Shown one piece after another: positions 52,546-61,790 of a DNA stretch of 64,000 nucleotides. The stretch's first letter is position 1. Every line of letters begins with the position of its first letter. Below the pieces are notes generated by a model, which was given only the letters and a program-made list of their open reading frames with translations, was not told where the DNA came from and ran no database searches. The stretch spans positions 1 through 64,000 of the forward strand of contig NZ_CATNVB010000002.1 in the NCBI RefSeq assembly GCF_951230165.1, read 5' to 3'. Origin of the DNA: Lentilactobacillus sp. Marseille-Q4993 (GTDB lineage Bacteria > Bacillota > Bacilli > Lactobacillales > Lactobacillaceae). Position numbers and translations under genes: made by a program.

Positions 52546-52591
52546 AAAAGGCGATGGTATCTTCCAATTGAGGGTACCACCGCCTTTTTAC
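52546..52591. terminator. Bidirectional terminator between the SOS gene and recN
   Basis: AAAGGCG-A-TGGTA (52548-52560) pairs with TACCA-C-CGCCTTT (52576-52588). A's on the left and T's on the right allow use from both sides. Confidence 0.85.
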
Positions 52592-52594
52592 TTT

Positions 52595-54289
52595 CTAATT
52601 GGTAATTTTCTTTTTCTCTTTACCAGCCAACATCAACAATTCTGAGGCATGTTCTTCGGTTAGTTTCGTAACCTCTGTCCCAGCCAACATCCGTGACAAC
52701 TCACCGATGCGCTTATCTTTAGATAATTCTGAAACAGTTGTTTTGGTTCGATCTTTAATAACTGATTTTTTAATTAAGTAATGCTGATCACTCATTGCAG
52801 CCACCTGAGGTAAGTGCGTAATACACAAGACCTGTGATTTGGTCGAAATTGTATAGATTTTGTTTGCAATTGCTTGAGCTACCCGGCCAGAAACCCCAGT
52901 ATCAACCTCATCAAAAATAATCGAAGTGACTCCAGCTGCCTTAGCAAATATTGTTTTCAGAGCAAGCATAATTCGGGATAGTTCACCACCCGATGCCGAC
53001 TTGACTAACGGTAACATCCTCTCGCCTGGATTAGTCTGAATGTAGAATTCAACTTGATCTACTCCAAGAGACGAAAAGTGATTGAGCGGCTGAATATTAA
53101 CTTCAAACAAGGCCTTTTCCATATAAAGGTCTGATAATTGCTTTTGAACTGATTTTTCCAGCGTTTTCGCTGCCTTACCCCTGATTTGCGAAATTTTATT
53201 GGCCTTGGTAGTCAATTGATTTTCATAATCAGCAAGCTTAGAGTCCAAATCCCCATTTTCATCATTAGTCGATTCCATTTCGGAGTACTCAGCCTGAATT
53301 TTACTTAGGTATTCAAGAATCTGGCCAACGCTATCTCCATATTTCTTTTCTAACTGAGAAATTAAGTTAAGTCGTTGTTCTACTTCATCTAGCCTATCCT
53401 GATTGAACTCTAAAGAACTAAGCTGATCTGAAACGGAATTTAAAGCATCCTGCAGACTGTAAAAGGCAGACGAAATATCTTCACCCGTTTGTTTAAAATC
53501 CGTATCGAGATCCTCAATTGACTGCATTGAGCTCATTGCGGAGCCAATGGAATCAATTGCACTAAACTGCTCCCCATTTAAACTTTCATAGGCATTACCC
53601 AAGGCGTCATGAATCTTCTGAAAATTATCCAATCTGTCTTTCTCGGCGTCTAGTTCTTCCTCTTCGTTTTCAGTTAGATTAGCCGACTGAATTTCATTGA
53701 TTTGAAATTTAAGCATATCTAACCGTTGTGCCCATTGCTTTTCATTTTCGTGTTTTTTCTTAATAATATCAACTAACTTAAGGTAGTCAGAGTACATTTC
53801 TCGATAATTGGTTAATTCGTTCGTCAATTGACCATCGGCAAATTCATCAAGCAAAAAAATGTGCCGATCCGGATTCATCAATTCTTGTTGGTCATTTTGC
53901 CCCTGAATGTCGACAATCGTTTCTCCAATCCGTTTCAAAGTCGAGATGTTTACCATGTGACCATTCACCCGACAACTGTTTCGACCGCTATCAAACAATT
54001 CCCGTTCAATAACGATGCTACCGTCAGGATGTTCAATTCCAAGTTCATCCAGGGTTTGATAAGTTAGATTTTTATCATCGAACACAAAATTACCAGAAAT
54101 CACCGCTTTTGTAGCCCCAGTCCTAATGAAGTCTTTTGAACCCCGCGAACCAGCCAGTAATGATACTGCGTCGATAATAATTGACTTTCCAGCACCAGTC
54201 TCCCCAGTTAAAACTGTCATCCCCGCAGTAAAAACAACGTCTAGATGTTCAATTATTGCAAAATCCGTGATTGATAATTCTAACAGCAT
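52595..54289 (-). CDS. recN: DNA repair protein RecN
   Basis: RecN is an SMC-like ATPase that gathers broken DNA ends. The 564-residue protein has Walker A VLTGETGAGKSIIIDAV, a long coiled coil in the middle, and the C-terminal head with SASGGELSRIMLALK and IIFDEVDTGVSGRVA. It follows argR by 17 bases, the common argR-recN order of Firmicutes. I see no LexA box directly in front of it. Confidence 0.96.
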   Translation of the reverse strand: MLLELSITDFAIIEHLDVVFTAGMTVLTGETGAGKSIIIDAVSLLAGSRGSKDFIRTGATKAVISGNFVFDDKNLTYQTLDELGIEHPDGSIVIERELFDSGRNSCRVNGHMVNISTLKRIGETIVDIQGQNDQQELMNPDRHIFLLDEFADGQLTNELTNYREMYSDYLKLVDIIKKKHENEKQWAQRLDMLKFQINEIQSANLTENEEEELDAEKDRLDNFQKIHDALGNAYESLNGEQFSAIDSIGSAMSSMQSIEDLDTDFKQTGEDISSAFYSLQDALNSVSDQLSSLEFNQDRLDEVEQRLNLISQLEKKYGDSVGQILEYLSKIQAEYSEMESTNDENGDLDSKLADYENQLTTKANKISQIRGKAAKTLEKSVQKQLSDLYMEKALFEVNIQPLNHFSSLGVDQVEFYIQTNPGERMLPLVKSASGGELSRIMLALKTIFAKAAGVTSIIFDEVDTGVSGRVAQAIANKIYTISTKSQVLCITHLPQVAAMSDQHYLIKKSVIKDRTKTTVSELSKDKRIGELSRMLAGTEVTKLTEEHASELLMLAGKEKKKITN

Positions 54290-54306
54290 AAATACGTTCC
54301 TCTTGT

Positions 54307-54765
54307 CTAAGAATTCTTGACCATCCCGTCAATTGTCGTTTGGAATTTTTGGGCCTCTTCTTCGCCTCTACAGAGAATAAACACTGTATTGTCATCCCCC
54401 AGAGTACCAAAAATATCATCGTACTTCATTTCATCAATCAAGTTCGAAATAACCGGTCCACTTCCCGGAAGAACCTTCATGAAAATAAACTTATCCATTT
54501 GACTAATTGACACAAATGAATCGTGAACTGATTGAACCAATTTCTTTTGAGTATCAACATTCTTTTGGCTAGGCATACTGTAACGATAACCACCAGATGT
54601 CGACGGCACCTTAACTAACTGCATCTCTTTTATATCACGAGAGACAGTTGCTTGCGTCACCCAAACATTTTGCTTGTTCAATGCCTCAACAAAATCTTCC
54701 TGCCGTTCAAGATCATTAGTCTCAATCAACATTCTGATCAATCGTTGGCGCTCCTTTTTTCTCAT
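54307..54765 (-). CDS. argR: Arginine repressor family regulator
   Basis: A 152-residue ArgR/AhrC-type regulator. The N-terminal winged helix includes WVTQATVSRDIKEMQLVKVP, and the C-terminal hexamerisation and arginine-binding domain contains PGSGPVISNLID and GTLGDDNTVFILCR with the conserved GDD. No arginine genes are nearby. This position between tlyA and recN is typical of the core copy in lactobacilli. Confidence 0.95.
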   Translation of the reverse strand: MRKKERQRLIRMLIETNDLERQEDFVEALNKQNVWVTQATVSRDIKEMQLVKVPSTSGGYRYSMPSQKNVDTQKKLVQSVHDSFVSISQMDKFIFMKVLPGSGPVISNLIDEMKYDDIFGTLGDDNTVFILCRGEEEAQKFQTTIDGMVKNS

Positions 54766-54782
54766 GAATGCCCCTCCTAGCT

Positions 54783-55607
54783 TTAATCTGTACTTTCATC
54801 CTTTAAATTAGAATAGGCGTTTGCTTGAACGTTTTCAATCGAAATTTTTGAATCAATACTTGGTTCATCCGTAGATTCGAGCAACACCAGAAATTCGATA
54901 TTTCCTTGACCACCCTTGATTGGTGAAAAATCAAGATTTAAAACCGAAAAACCGTCCTCAACTGCAAAATCCAGCACCGTTTTTAAAACGTTGGCGTGAA
55001 CTTTTGGATCATGAATAATTCCATGCTTCCCAACGTTTTCCTTACCTGCCTCGAATTGGGGCTTAATTAAAGCAACTACTTTTCCGTTCTTAGCAATAAT
55101 ATTCTTAAGAGCCGGTAAAATTAGCTTGAGTGATATGAAAGAAACATCAATTGAGGCAAATTCTGGTTGGCCATGTTCAAAATCTGCTAGCTTGCTATAA
55201 CGAAAGTTGGTATGTTCCATAACAACGACTCGGGGGTCTTTTCGTAACTTCCAAACCAGCTGATTACTACCGACATCGAGGGCGTAACTGAGTTTAGCAC
55301 CGTTTTGGAGCATTACATCAGTAAAACCACCAGTAGAAGAACCAATATCCAACACAACTTTATCCTTAACACTGACGTTAAAGACATCGAGTGCTTTAGC
55401 CAATTTGTACCCACCCCGACTAACATAGGGCATGGGTTTACCCTTAATATGTAGTTCCGTATTAACCGGTATTTTTACTCCTGGCTTATCTAATCGTTCT
55501 TCATTATCTCCAAGAATTTCGCCTGCCATTACAGAACGTTTAGCCTTTTCCCTTGTATCAAATAACCCCTGCTCAACAAGCAGAACGTCAACTCGTTTCT
55601 TTTCCAT
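54783..55607 (-). CDS. tlyA: TlyA-family rRNA methyltransferase / hemolysin-like protein
   Basis: A 274-residue protein with an N-terminal S4 RNA-binding domain (RVDVLLVEQGLFDTREKAKR) and an FtsJ-like methyltransferase domain (VVLDIGSSTGGFTDVMLQNG). TlyA homologues methylate 2'-O positions of rRNA, and the hemolysin label is historical. The ATG at 55607 has GAGG 10 bases upstream. The frame is open to 55673, inside ispA, but without a ribosome binding site. Confidence 0.92.
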   Translation of the reverse strand: MEKKRVDVLLVEQGLFDTREKAKRSVMAGEILGDNEERLDKPGVKIPVNTELHIKGKPMPYVSRGGYKLAKALDVFNVSVKDKVVLDIGSSTGGFTDVMLQNGAKLSYALDVGSNQLVWKLRKDPRVVVMEHTNFRYSKLADFEHGQPEFASIDVSFISLKLILPALKNIIAKNGKVVALIKPQFEAGKENVGKHGIIHDPKVHANVLKTVLDFAVEDGFSVLNLDFSPIKGGQGNIEFLVLLESTDEPSIDSKISIENVQANAYSNLKDESTD

Positions 55608-55611
55608 GTTG

Positions 55612-56493
55612 TTATTCCTCAATTTTAAAATAGTCACAAAATCCGACAAAAAGTGAAGTGTCAATTTGCTCATTTGAACTAATCTCTGTCAGAACCGTTT
55701 TTGCTTCTTCAACTGTAGTTGTCAAAATTTGCTTTGACTCTGACAATCCTAATAAGTTAGGATACGTATTTTTATTACCGTCCTGATGAACCGGCTTTCC
55801 AAGCTTATCAGAACTACTAGTTACATCTAAAATATCATCGTATATTTGAAATGCCAACCCAAATTTATCAGCGAACGCTAGCATTGATTTTCTAACTTCT
55901 TCATTAGCATTACCAACAATCATCCCAGAGTTAACAGCATAATGAATTAATGCCCCCGTCTTATTCCGGTGCAATTTTTGCAATCCAGATAGCGAAAGCT
56001 GGTGATTCTCATTGCTAACATCATCAACTTGACCCGCAACCATTCCAGCTGGGCCGGCAGCAATCGCTAATTCTCTCGCAAGATCAGCTCTAACCTTATC
56101 AGGAAGGGTATTATCTGTGACCCATTGGAATGCTAGTGCTTGCAGACCATCCCCAGCCAAAATGGCAATATCCTCGCCAAATTTAACATGGTTCGAAGGT
56201 TTACCCCTCCTCAAATCATCATCATCCATCGCAGGTAAATCGTCATGAATTAGCGAATAGGTATGAAGTAACTCAACCGCACTCAATGCTCTTATCACGT
56301 TCTCACTAATAGGAACCCCTAACATTACCGCTCCCGCAATCGCCATTAATGGTCGCAGCCGTTTACCACCTGCCTCCACTGAATAATCCATAGCGTCCGC
56401 AAGTAGCCTCTGGTCGGTATCCTCATTCACGTGTTTATCCAAATATTCATTGACTATCGGAATCCATCGATCTTCGAACGCGCTAATCTTCAT
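55612..56493 (-). CDS. ispA: Farnesyl diphosphate synthase
   Basis: IspA condenses isopentenyl and allylic diphosphates to farnesyl diphosphate, the precursor for undecaprenyl lipid carriers. The 293-residue protein has the two Asp-rich motifs: LIHDDLPAMDDDDLRRGKPS and YDDILDVTSSSDKLGKP. MKISAFEDRWIPI is the likely start (56493), inside the end of xseB. A longer frame to 56571 lies entirely in xseB. Confidence 0.95.
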   Translation of the reverse strand: MKISAFEDRWIPIVNEYLDKHVNEDTDQRLLADAMDYSVEAGGKRLRPLMAIAGAVMLGVPISENVIRALSAVELLHTYSLIHDDLPAMDDDDLRRGKPSNHVKFGEDIAILAGDGLQALAFQWVTDNTLPDKVRADLARELAIAAGPAGMVAGQVDDVSNENHQLSLSGLQKLHRNKTGALIHYAVNSGMIVGNANEEVRKSMLAFADKFGLAFQIYDDILDVTSSSDKLGKPVHQDGNKNTYPNLLGLSESKQILTTTVEEAKTVLTEISSNEQIDTSLFVGFCDYFKIEE

Positions 56494-56722
56494 TCTGACC
56501 GTCATCCTTAGTCTCAAATTGGCTCTCATTGCCACTATCATCGACAATCTTGGCCATTGTTTTTTCCGCACTGGTTAATATCTTTGAAAGTTCTTCACTG
56601 AGTTTCATTCCAGTCTTAAACTTGGTCATAGATTCTTCAAGCGGTACGTTACCTTGCTCTAATTCCGTAACTATTTTTTCAAGTTCTGCCATTTTTTCTT
56701 CAAAAGTTTTTGTATCAGCCAT
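56483..56722 (-). CDS. xseB: Exodeoxyribonuclease VII small subunit
   Basis: A 79-residue helical protein that binds XseA. It shows FEEKMAELEKIVTELEQGNV and SMTKFKTGMKLSEEL. It starts 14 bases after the xseA stop and overlaps ispA by 11 bases. Confidence 0.94.
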   Translation of the reverse strand: MADTKTFEEKMAELEKIVTELEQGNVPLEESMTKFKTGMKLSEELSKILTSAEKTMAKIVDDSGNESQFETKDDGQNED

Positions 56723-56736
56723 TATTGGTCTCCTAA

Positions 56737-58083
56737 TTATTCATCGTCTGAGTTGCTATCTACCCGGTCTACCTTAGCTGTAGCAGTTCCATCAGCAAAG
56801 TGCACGTTAATTTCGCGTCCAGCCAAACCGTTGATACTAGCAATTAATTTGTTGTTTTCATCGGTTGTGTAAGTATATCCTCGACTTAAAATCTTCAACG
56901 GGCTTAAATGATCCAACGCTGCAACCCGTAATTCGAATTGCCTTTTTTGGTTATTAACTAATTCAGTCTCAGATTCAATCAACTTATATTTCAACATGTC
57001 TAACTTTGATTTGGTTTCATTGATTCTGGTCGTTGGAGCTGCTAATTTCAATCTAGTCGAAATCTGATTGAAATGATTTGCTACCCCATTAACCTGGTTC
57101 TGAATTCTTGATTGAAGTTTTTGGGTGATCAAGTCCAACCGTTGCGCGTACGTTTCATATATTCGTTCTGGCGACTTAAAGACAACCGAACCGGTTAGTT
57201 TTGTGAGTCGAATATCATTTTGCTTGATAATCTGAGCCATGTCATTCATCAACCTAGTCTGGTTGTTCTTTATTTCTATCAATACTTGATCATACTTTGG
57301 AACGGCTAACTCAGCAGCTGCAGTTGGCGTTGCTGCTCTCATATCAGCTACCAAGTCAGCAATCGTCGTGTCAGTTTCATGGCCAACCGACGAAATCACG
57401 GGAATTTTACTATCAAAAATCGCTCTAGCGGTAATTTCTTCGTTAAACGGCCATAAATCTTCGATTGACCCCCCACCACGACCAACTATCAGTGTGTCAA
57501 AATTACCAATCTCATTTACCCGTTCAATTTGGCGGACTATGTCTCCCGCAGCTTGATCTCCCTGTACTAGGGCTGGAAATAAGACAATTTGGGCAATCGG
57601 ATACCGTCGCCGAACAGTAGTGATGATATCTCGAATCACAGCCCCACTCGGAGAAGTAACCACCGCAATTCGCTTGGGGTATTTGATAAGCGGTCTTTTA
57701 GGACGAGTGAACAGCCCTTCGGTCGCCAACTTCTTCTTTAACTGCTCATAAGCTTGATATAGTTGCCCGATTCCGTCAGGTTCCATTCGTTCCACGTAAA
57801 TCTGATAACTTCCTGACGGTTCATAAACAGATATGTGACCAACAACCAAAACCTTCATTCCCTCTTCGGGAGTAAACTTAATTTTACTGAAGGCCGATTT
57901 GAACATAATGGCGCTTATTTTTGCATTGTCATCCTTCAAACTAAAATACTGATGGGCATTTGGCCTAAGTCTGAAGTTTGAAATTTCTCCCGTAAGGTAT
58001 ACCTTGGATAAATACGGATCAAAATCAAATTTTCTCTTTAAATATTTAGTTAATGCCGAAACGGTTAAATATTCGTTACTCAC
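56737..58083 (-). CDS. xseA: Exodeoxyribonuclease VII large subunit
   Basis: XseA is the catalytic subunit that degrades single-stranded DNA. The 448-residue protein starts with an OB-fold domain (YLTVSALTKYLKRKFD, GEISNFRLRPNAHQYFSLKD), then the nuclease core with ITSPSGAVIRDI-type VVTSPSGAVIRDI, GRGGGSIEDLWPFN and SVGHETDTTIADLVAD. I prefer GTG at 58083, 9 bases after GGGGAG. An ATG at 58104 would start inside that site region. The start overlaps the folD stop by 8 bases. Confidence 0.95.
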   Translation of the reverse strand: MSNEYLTVSALTKYLKRKFDFDPYLSKVYLTGEISNFRLRPNAHQYFSLKDDNAKISAIMFKSAFSKIKFTPEEGMKVLVVGHISVYEPSGSYQIYVERMEPDGIGQLYQAYEQLKKKLATEGLFTRPKRPLIKYPKRIAVVTSPSGAVIRDIITTVRRRYPIAQIVLFPALVQGDQAAGDIVRQIERVNEIGNFDTLIVGRGGGSIEDLWPFNEEITARAIFDSKIPVISSVGHETDTTIADLVADMRAATPTAAAELAVPKYDQVLIEIKNNQTRLMNDMAQIIKQNDIRLTKLTGSVVFKSPERIYETYAQRLDLITQKLQSRIQNQVNGVANHFNQISTRLKLAAPTTRINETKSKLDMLKYKLIESETELVNNQKRQFELRVAALDHLSPLKILSRGYTYTTDENNKLIASINGLAGREINVHFADGTATAKVDRVDSNSDDE

Positions 58084-58939
58084 TGTCTTTGGCTCCCCAT
58101 TCACACAAATCTACTGTCTGCTGCATTAACGTGGCAATCGTCATTGGTCCTACTCCACCCGGAACTGGAGTAATATAGCCAACTTTATCTAACATATCCT
58201 CATAGTCAACATCACCCACTAAGTGACCATCTTCGTTCATATTTTGGCCAACATCAATAACTACAGCACCTTCTTTAACATCATCAACCCCAAGGGTATG
58301 CAAACTTCCCGTAGCCGATACGATTACATCCGCCTTTTGCGTGAAATTTCTTGGCTGGCGAGTATTCCGATGAATAATCGTTACCGTAGCACCAGCATTA
58401 AGCATCAAAGCTGCCATTGGCTTACCCACGATTGAGCTTCGACCAATCATAACCACGTTTTTACCATTAAGATCTATTCCGTACTCTGAAAACATCGTCA
58501 TGATTCCCTTGGGAGTACATGCAACTGGATAATTAGAGCTATCGTTCAAGTATAGCTTACCAACATTCACCGGGTGAAATCCGTCTACGTCCTTAGACGG
58601 AAGAATATGGTGAGTCACTTTTTTCTCATCGATTTGGGCGGGTAAGGGATCTTGAACCAAAATGCCGTGAATTGAATCATCGCTATTATACTCATCGATC
58701 AAGGCTAATAATTCTGCCTCCGTAGTTTCTTCCGGAAGTTGTTTAACAATCGAATTGATCCCCAATCGCTGAGCGGTTTTATTTTTATTTCTAACATAAC
58801 GTTGACTAGCCTGATCATCACCAACAATTACAACAACTAAACCAGGAACATTACCGGTCTTGCTAAGTTGTTCTACTCGTTGCTTAGTTTGTTCGTTAAT
58901 TTTCTTGGCTAATTCTTTTCCATTAATAATTGTTGTCAT
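58076..58939 (-). CDS. folD: Methylenetetrahydrofolate dehydrogenase / methenyltetrahydrofolate cyclohydrolase
   Basis: FolD interconverts 5,10-methylene- and 10-formyl-tetrahydrofolate for purine synthesis and Fmt. The 287-residue protein shows NKNKTAQRLGINS with the catalytic Lys region, PLPAQIDEKKVTHHILPSKD, VVMIGRSSIVGKPMAALML and YITPVPGGVGPMTIATLM. It needs reduced folate, made or imported. A strong terminator separates it from nusB upstream. Confidence 0.96.
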   Translation of the reverse strand: MTTIINGKELAKKINEQTKQRVEQLSKTGNVPGLVVVIVGDDQASQRYVRNKNKTAQRLGINSIVKQLPEETTEAELLALIDEYNSDDSIHGILVQDPLPAQIDEKKVTHHILPSKDVDGFHPVNVGKLYLNDSSNYPVACTPKGIMTMFSEYGIDLNGKNVVMIGRSSIVGKPMAALMLNAGATVTIIHRNTRQPRNFTQKADVIVSATGSLHTLGVDDVKEGAVVIDVGQNMNEDGHLVGDVDYEDMLDKVGYITPVPGGVGPMTIATLMQQTVDLCEWGAKDSE

Positions 58940-58970
58940 GTGATAACCACCTCATTTAAATATTTATGTA

Positions 58971-59005
58971 CAAAAAAATAGATTTACAGACTCGTAAATC
59001 TATTT
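58971..59005 (-). terminator. Terminator of efp-asp23-nusB
   Basis: A perfect 12-bp stem AAATAGATTTAC / GTAAATCTATTT with a 6-base loop is followed by TTTT on the minus strand. The nusB stop codon lies within the stem. Confidence 0.9.
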
Positions 59006-59413
59006 TAACAGTTCTGAATGGGCATGAGATAAAATCCCGTTAACAAATTTACGGGAACGATCATCACTGAACTTCTTAGCCAATTCAATTGCTTCGTTAA
59101 TGGCAGCTTTAGATGGCATATCATCAACATATATCATTTCAAACAGTGCAATCTCAAGGATAATGAGGTCTGTTTTAGCGATTCGACTGATTGACCATTT
59201 GTCAGTAAGATACTTTTCAATGATTTCATCAAGTTCCGTCTTGTGCTCCAACACCCCACTAATTAGGGTTTGCAAGTACTCTGGATACTTATCGCCAAAC
59301 TTCCCATCAGTTAAAACTGTAAAAAATTCCTTCCGATCCGTTTCTTCATTTGTATTCATAGCAAACAAAGTTTGGAAAGCAAGTTCTCGAATTTGATGTC
59401 GATTTAAGTCCAC
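59000..59413 (-). CDS. nusB: Transcription antitermination factor NusB
   Basis: NusB with S10 (NusE) supports processive transcription of rRNA operons. The 137-residue all-helical protein shows NRHQIRELAFQTLFAMN, KWSISRIAKTDLIILEIALF and AAINEAIELAKKFSDDRSRKF (in parts). It overlaps the asp23 stop by one base, ending the efp-asp23-nusB unit. Confidence 0.96.
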   Translation of the reverse strand: MDLNRHQIRELAFQTLFAMNTNEETDRKEFFTVLTDGKFGDKYPEYLQTLISGVLEHKTELDEIIEKYLTDKWSISRIAKTDLIILEIALFEMIYVDDMPSKAAINEAIELAKKFSDDRSRKFVNGILSHAHSELLK

Positions 59414-59847
59414 TATTCTTCTCCGCTTTCTTCTGCAAAAGGATTGTTAGGATCAACAGTACTAGCAGTCTTTTCAGGAACAACGCCCTGAACGTGTACA
59501 TTGACTTCAGAAACCGTCAGCTCAGTCATGAACAACAACTGTTGTTCAACTTGCTGTTGAATTTCTAAAGCGACCTTTGGTACTGAAACTCCGTAATTCA
59601 GGTAAACAAATATATCAACTAGTAGTTCACGATTGTCGTTGTAAGAAACCTTAACTCCCTTACCATGCTCAGTCTTTCGACCTAACAGTTCATTAAGACT
59701 AGTAGCAATCGAACTTCTCATCCGGTTAACACCGTCTACCTCGGCTGTGGCCACGCCAGCAATTATTTCAAGGACGCTTGGAGTAATTTCAATTTTCCCT
59801 AACTCTGGGTCATCTGTTTGAAGGACAATATTGTTTTCTTCAGCCAT
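59413..59847 (-). CDS. Asp23/Gls24-family protein (YqhY type)
   Basis: A 144-residue Asp23-family protein: ITPSVLEIIAGVATAEVDGV, then SYNDNRELLVDIFVYLNYGV. The copy between efp and nusB (YqhY in Bacillus) has been linked to control of acetyl-CoA carboxylase. Here no acc genes adjoin it, so that role is only inferred from the family. Confidence 0.9.
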   Translation of the reverse strand: MAEENNIVLQTDDPELGKIEITPSVLEIIAGVATAEVDGVNRMRSSIATSLNELLGRKTEHGKGVKVSYNDNRELLVDIFVYLNYGVSVPKVALEIQQQVEQQLLFMTELTVSEVNVHVQGVVPEKTASTVDPNNPFAEESGEE

Positions 59848-59877
59848 TTAAATGCCTCCGTTTCATTCAAACTAAAA

Positions 59878-60438
59878 TTAAGCTCTAGAAATGTATGTGC
59901 CGTCAGTTGTGTTGATAACTAACTTGTCTCCTTGGTTAACAAAGAAAGGTACCTGGAGCGTCAAACCAGTAGTCATAGTGGCTGGTTTTGAACCACCTGA
60001 AGCAGTATCACCCTTAATGCCTGGTTCAGTTTCTGCAACTTCTAGAGTAACTGTATTTGGAAGTTCAACTCCAAGAGTTTCTGAACCAAATTGAACAACA
60101 CTAACTTCCATGTTTTCTTGAAGGTAGTTTAATTCAGACTTGATTTGGTCGCCAGGGATAGAAATTTGATCGTAAGTATCCATATCCATAAATACGTGAT
60201 CACTACCATCGGCATATAGATACTGCATTTTCTTAGTATCAATTTGTGCTTGTTCCATCTTAGCACCGGCACGGAAAGTCTTTTCTTGGACTGCACCAGT
60301 TCTTAAGTTCTTAAGCTTTGAACGAACAAATGCGCCACCTTTACCAGGCTTAACGTGTTGAAAACTAATAATTCTCCAGATTGCGCCATCGACTTCAATA
60401 GTCAATCCGTTTTTAAAATCAGCAGTTGAAATTGCCAT
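59878..60438 (-). CDS. efp: Elongation factor P
   Basis: EF-P rescues ribosomes that stall at polyproline. The 186-residue protein has the three beta-barrel domains and starts [18 protein letters not shown]. The modified loop reads [19 protein letters not shown] with Lys33 at the tip, as in Bacillus, where that Lys is aminopentanolylated. GGAGG precedes the ATG. Confidence 0.97.
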   Translation of the reverse strand: MAISTADFKNGLTIEVDGAIWRIISFQHVKPGKGGAFVRSKLKNLRTGAVQEKTFRAGAKMEQAQIDTKKMQYLYADGSDHVFMDMDTYDQISIPGDQIKSELNYLQENMEVSVVQFGSETLGVELPNTVTLEVAETEPGIKGDTASGGSKPATMTTGLTLQVPFFVNQGDKLVINTTDGTYISRA

Positions 60439-60472
60439 TTCGAATCCTCCTAAATGTTTATAACAAATCTAA

Positions 60473-60503
60473 TTATATACTAAACGGTCATTAAATATCC
60501 AAC
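60473..60503 (-). promoter_or_regulatory. Candidate promoter of efp
   Basis: TATAAT is read on the minus strand near 60473-60478 with a TTGGAT upstream at about 19-bp spacing; an alternative -10 TATATA gives 17 bp. It lies between the rpmA terminator and efp. Confidence 0.45.
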
Positions 60504-60520
60504 TTTAATTGGATGGAAAT

Positions 60521-60544
60521 AAAAAAAGAGGCCGAACGGCCCCT
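60521..60544 (-). terminator. Terminator of rplU-prp-rpmA
   Basis: AGGGGCC / GGCCTCT (one G-U) with a GTTC loop is followed by TTTTTT on the minus strand. Confidence 0.88.
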
Positions 60545-60555
60545 TCCTGGATTCA

Positions 60556-60852
60556 TTATTTAGCAGCAGCTTGTTCTACTGGGTAAACTGATACTTGACG
60601 CTTGTCACGGCCCTTACGTTCGAAACGTACGACACCGTCAACGAGTGCAAATAATGTGTCATCATTTCCACAACCAACATTAGCACCTGGATAAATATGA
60701 GTACCGCGTTGACGGAAAATAATTGAACCACTTGTTACGGTTGAACCATCCGCAGCCTTAGCGCCTAAACGACGACCAGCAGAGTTACGACCGTTAGCAG
60801 TTGATCCACCACCTTTATGGTGAGAGAAAAATTGTAAGTTCATTTTCAACAT
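60556..60852 (-). CDS. rpmA: 50S ribosomal protein L27 with a cleavable N-terminal extension
   Basis: A 98-residue L27 whose N-terminal tail reaches the peptidyl-transferase centre. It begins [17 protein letters not shown]: the LQFF segment before SHHKG is the recognition site of the protease Prp, which removes the first nine residues in Firmicutes. I use the ATG at 60852 behind GGAGG; a GTG three codons earlier overlaps that site. It lies last in rplU-prp-rpmA. Confidence 0.96.
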   Translation of the reverse strand: MLKMNLQFFSHHKGGGSTANGRNSAGRRLGAKAADGSTVTSGSIIFRQRGTHIYPGANVGCGNDDTLFALVDGVVRFERKGRDKRQVSVYPVEQAAAK

Positions 60853-60872
60853 GAGATTCACCTCCGAGACGT

Positions 60873-61205
60873 TTATTTTACTTGTAATTTAATATACTTT
60901 TCATAACTATCTGCAATGTCTCGCATTCCGTTTTCGAAAGTTGAGAGAATTGCATCCGACTGTAGCGACTTTCGTGAATCATTCAACACTGGCACCTTAA
61001 TTGAAAGATAACCACCATTCTCATCGTCACTGTCCACATCCACGTCAACCCCCGCAACTTCTTGCAGACCGTTGACCGTGGTGATGCTAAGAACTGAAAC
61101 AGCAGAACATACAATGTCTTGCCCGTATTCGCCCGCATCAGCATGGCCAGTAATTGTAAAACCACTTACGTGATTTTTAAAATGGTTAATTGTTGCTTTG
61201 ATCAT
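60873..61205 (-). CDS. prp: Ribosomal-processing cysteine protease Prp
   Basis: Prp cleaves the N-terminal extension of L27 during ribosome assembly. The 110-residue protein has the catalytic His in [16 protein letters not shown] and the Cys in [17 protein letters not shown]. It is always encoded between rplU and rpmA, as here, which places it with its substrate. Confidence 0.95.
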   Translation of the reverse strand: MIKATINHFKNHVSGFTITGHADAGEYGQDIVCSAVSVLSITTVNGLQEVAGVDVDVDSDDENGGYLSIKVPVLNDSRKSLQSDAILSTFENGMRDIADSYEKYIKLQVK

Positions 61206-61222
61206 TTTGCCACCTCAGTTAA

Positions 61223-61531
61223 TTATGCCTTGATAGAATCAATAACAACCTTAGTGTATGGTTGACGATGACCCTTCTTTGAGCGTGAGCCCTTCTTTGG
61301 CTTGTAACGGAAAATCGTTACCTTCTTTTCACGGCCTTGCTTTTCAACTGTTCCTGATACAGAAGCACCATCAACTAATGGAGTACCAAACTTAGCTGAG
61401 TCGCCACCGACCATAACAACTTGATCAAAAGTAACTTTGTCGCCTTCGTTTGCGTTGAGCTTTTCAACGTAAATTGCGTCGCCTTCAGAAACCTTGTATT
61501 GCTTGCCGCCTGTAGTAATAACTGCGTACAT
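61223..61531 (-). CDS. rplU: 50S ribosomal protein L21
   Basis: A 102-residue L21: [20 protein letters not shown] and [25 protein letters not shown] lies 8 bases before the ATG at 61531; an upstream GTG is within that site. It is first in the rplU-prp-rpmA unit. Confidence 0.96.
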   Translation of the reverse strand: MYAVITTGGKQYKVSEGDAIYVEKLNANEGDKVTFDQVVMVGGDSAKFGTPLVDGASVSGTVEKQGREKKVTIFRYKPKKGSRSKKGHRQPYTKVVIDSIKA

Positions 61532-61647
61532 CTTGTGCACCTCCTTGTATTTTTGCTTAGACTCGCCGAGATAAAGCGCCTCTTATTGCTAAGAAGACTT
61601 TAAAGCTTAAATCGAGCGGTTGTAGCTGTGGAAGCCACAATTACAAC
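61532..61647 (-). ncRNA. L21 leader (putative autoregulatory mRNA structure)
   Basis: The transcript from the promoter at 61654-61682 has about 115 bases before rplU. It holds a strong TGTGG-CTT-CCACA hairpin (near 61627-61639) and further complementary segments. A leader family of this kind is known upstream of rplU in Firmicutes. The assignment rests on position and structure. Confidence 0.6.
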
Positions 61648-61653
61648 AGACTA

Positions 61654-61682
61654 ATTATACATAAAGATACCAACCTCGTCAA
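61654..61682 (-). promoter_or_regulatory. Promoter of rplU-prp-rpmA
   Basis: TTGACG (61677-61682) and TATAAT (61654-61659) are exactly 17 bp apart on the minus strand. Confidence 0.8.
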
Positions 61683-61790
61683 TAAAAGATTGACAACCAA
61701 ACTATACGCAAATTTGTAGGCATATAATTTGGTCATCTAGTCTTGGTTATGACAAACTAATTGGTAAATCAATGAAAGTAGGTCTAATCT

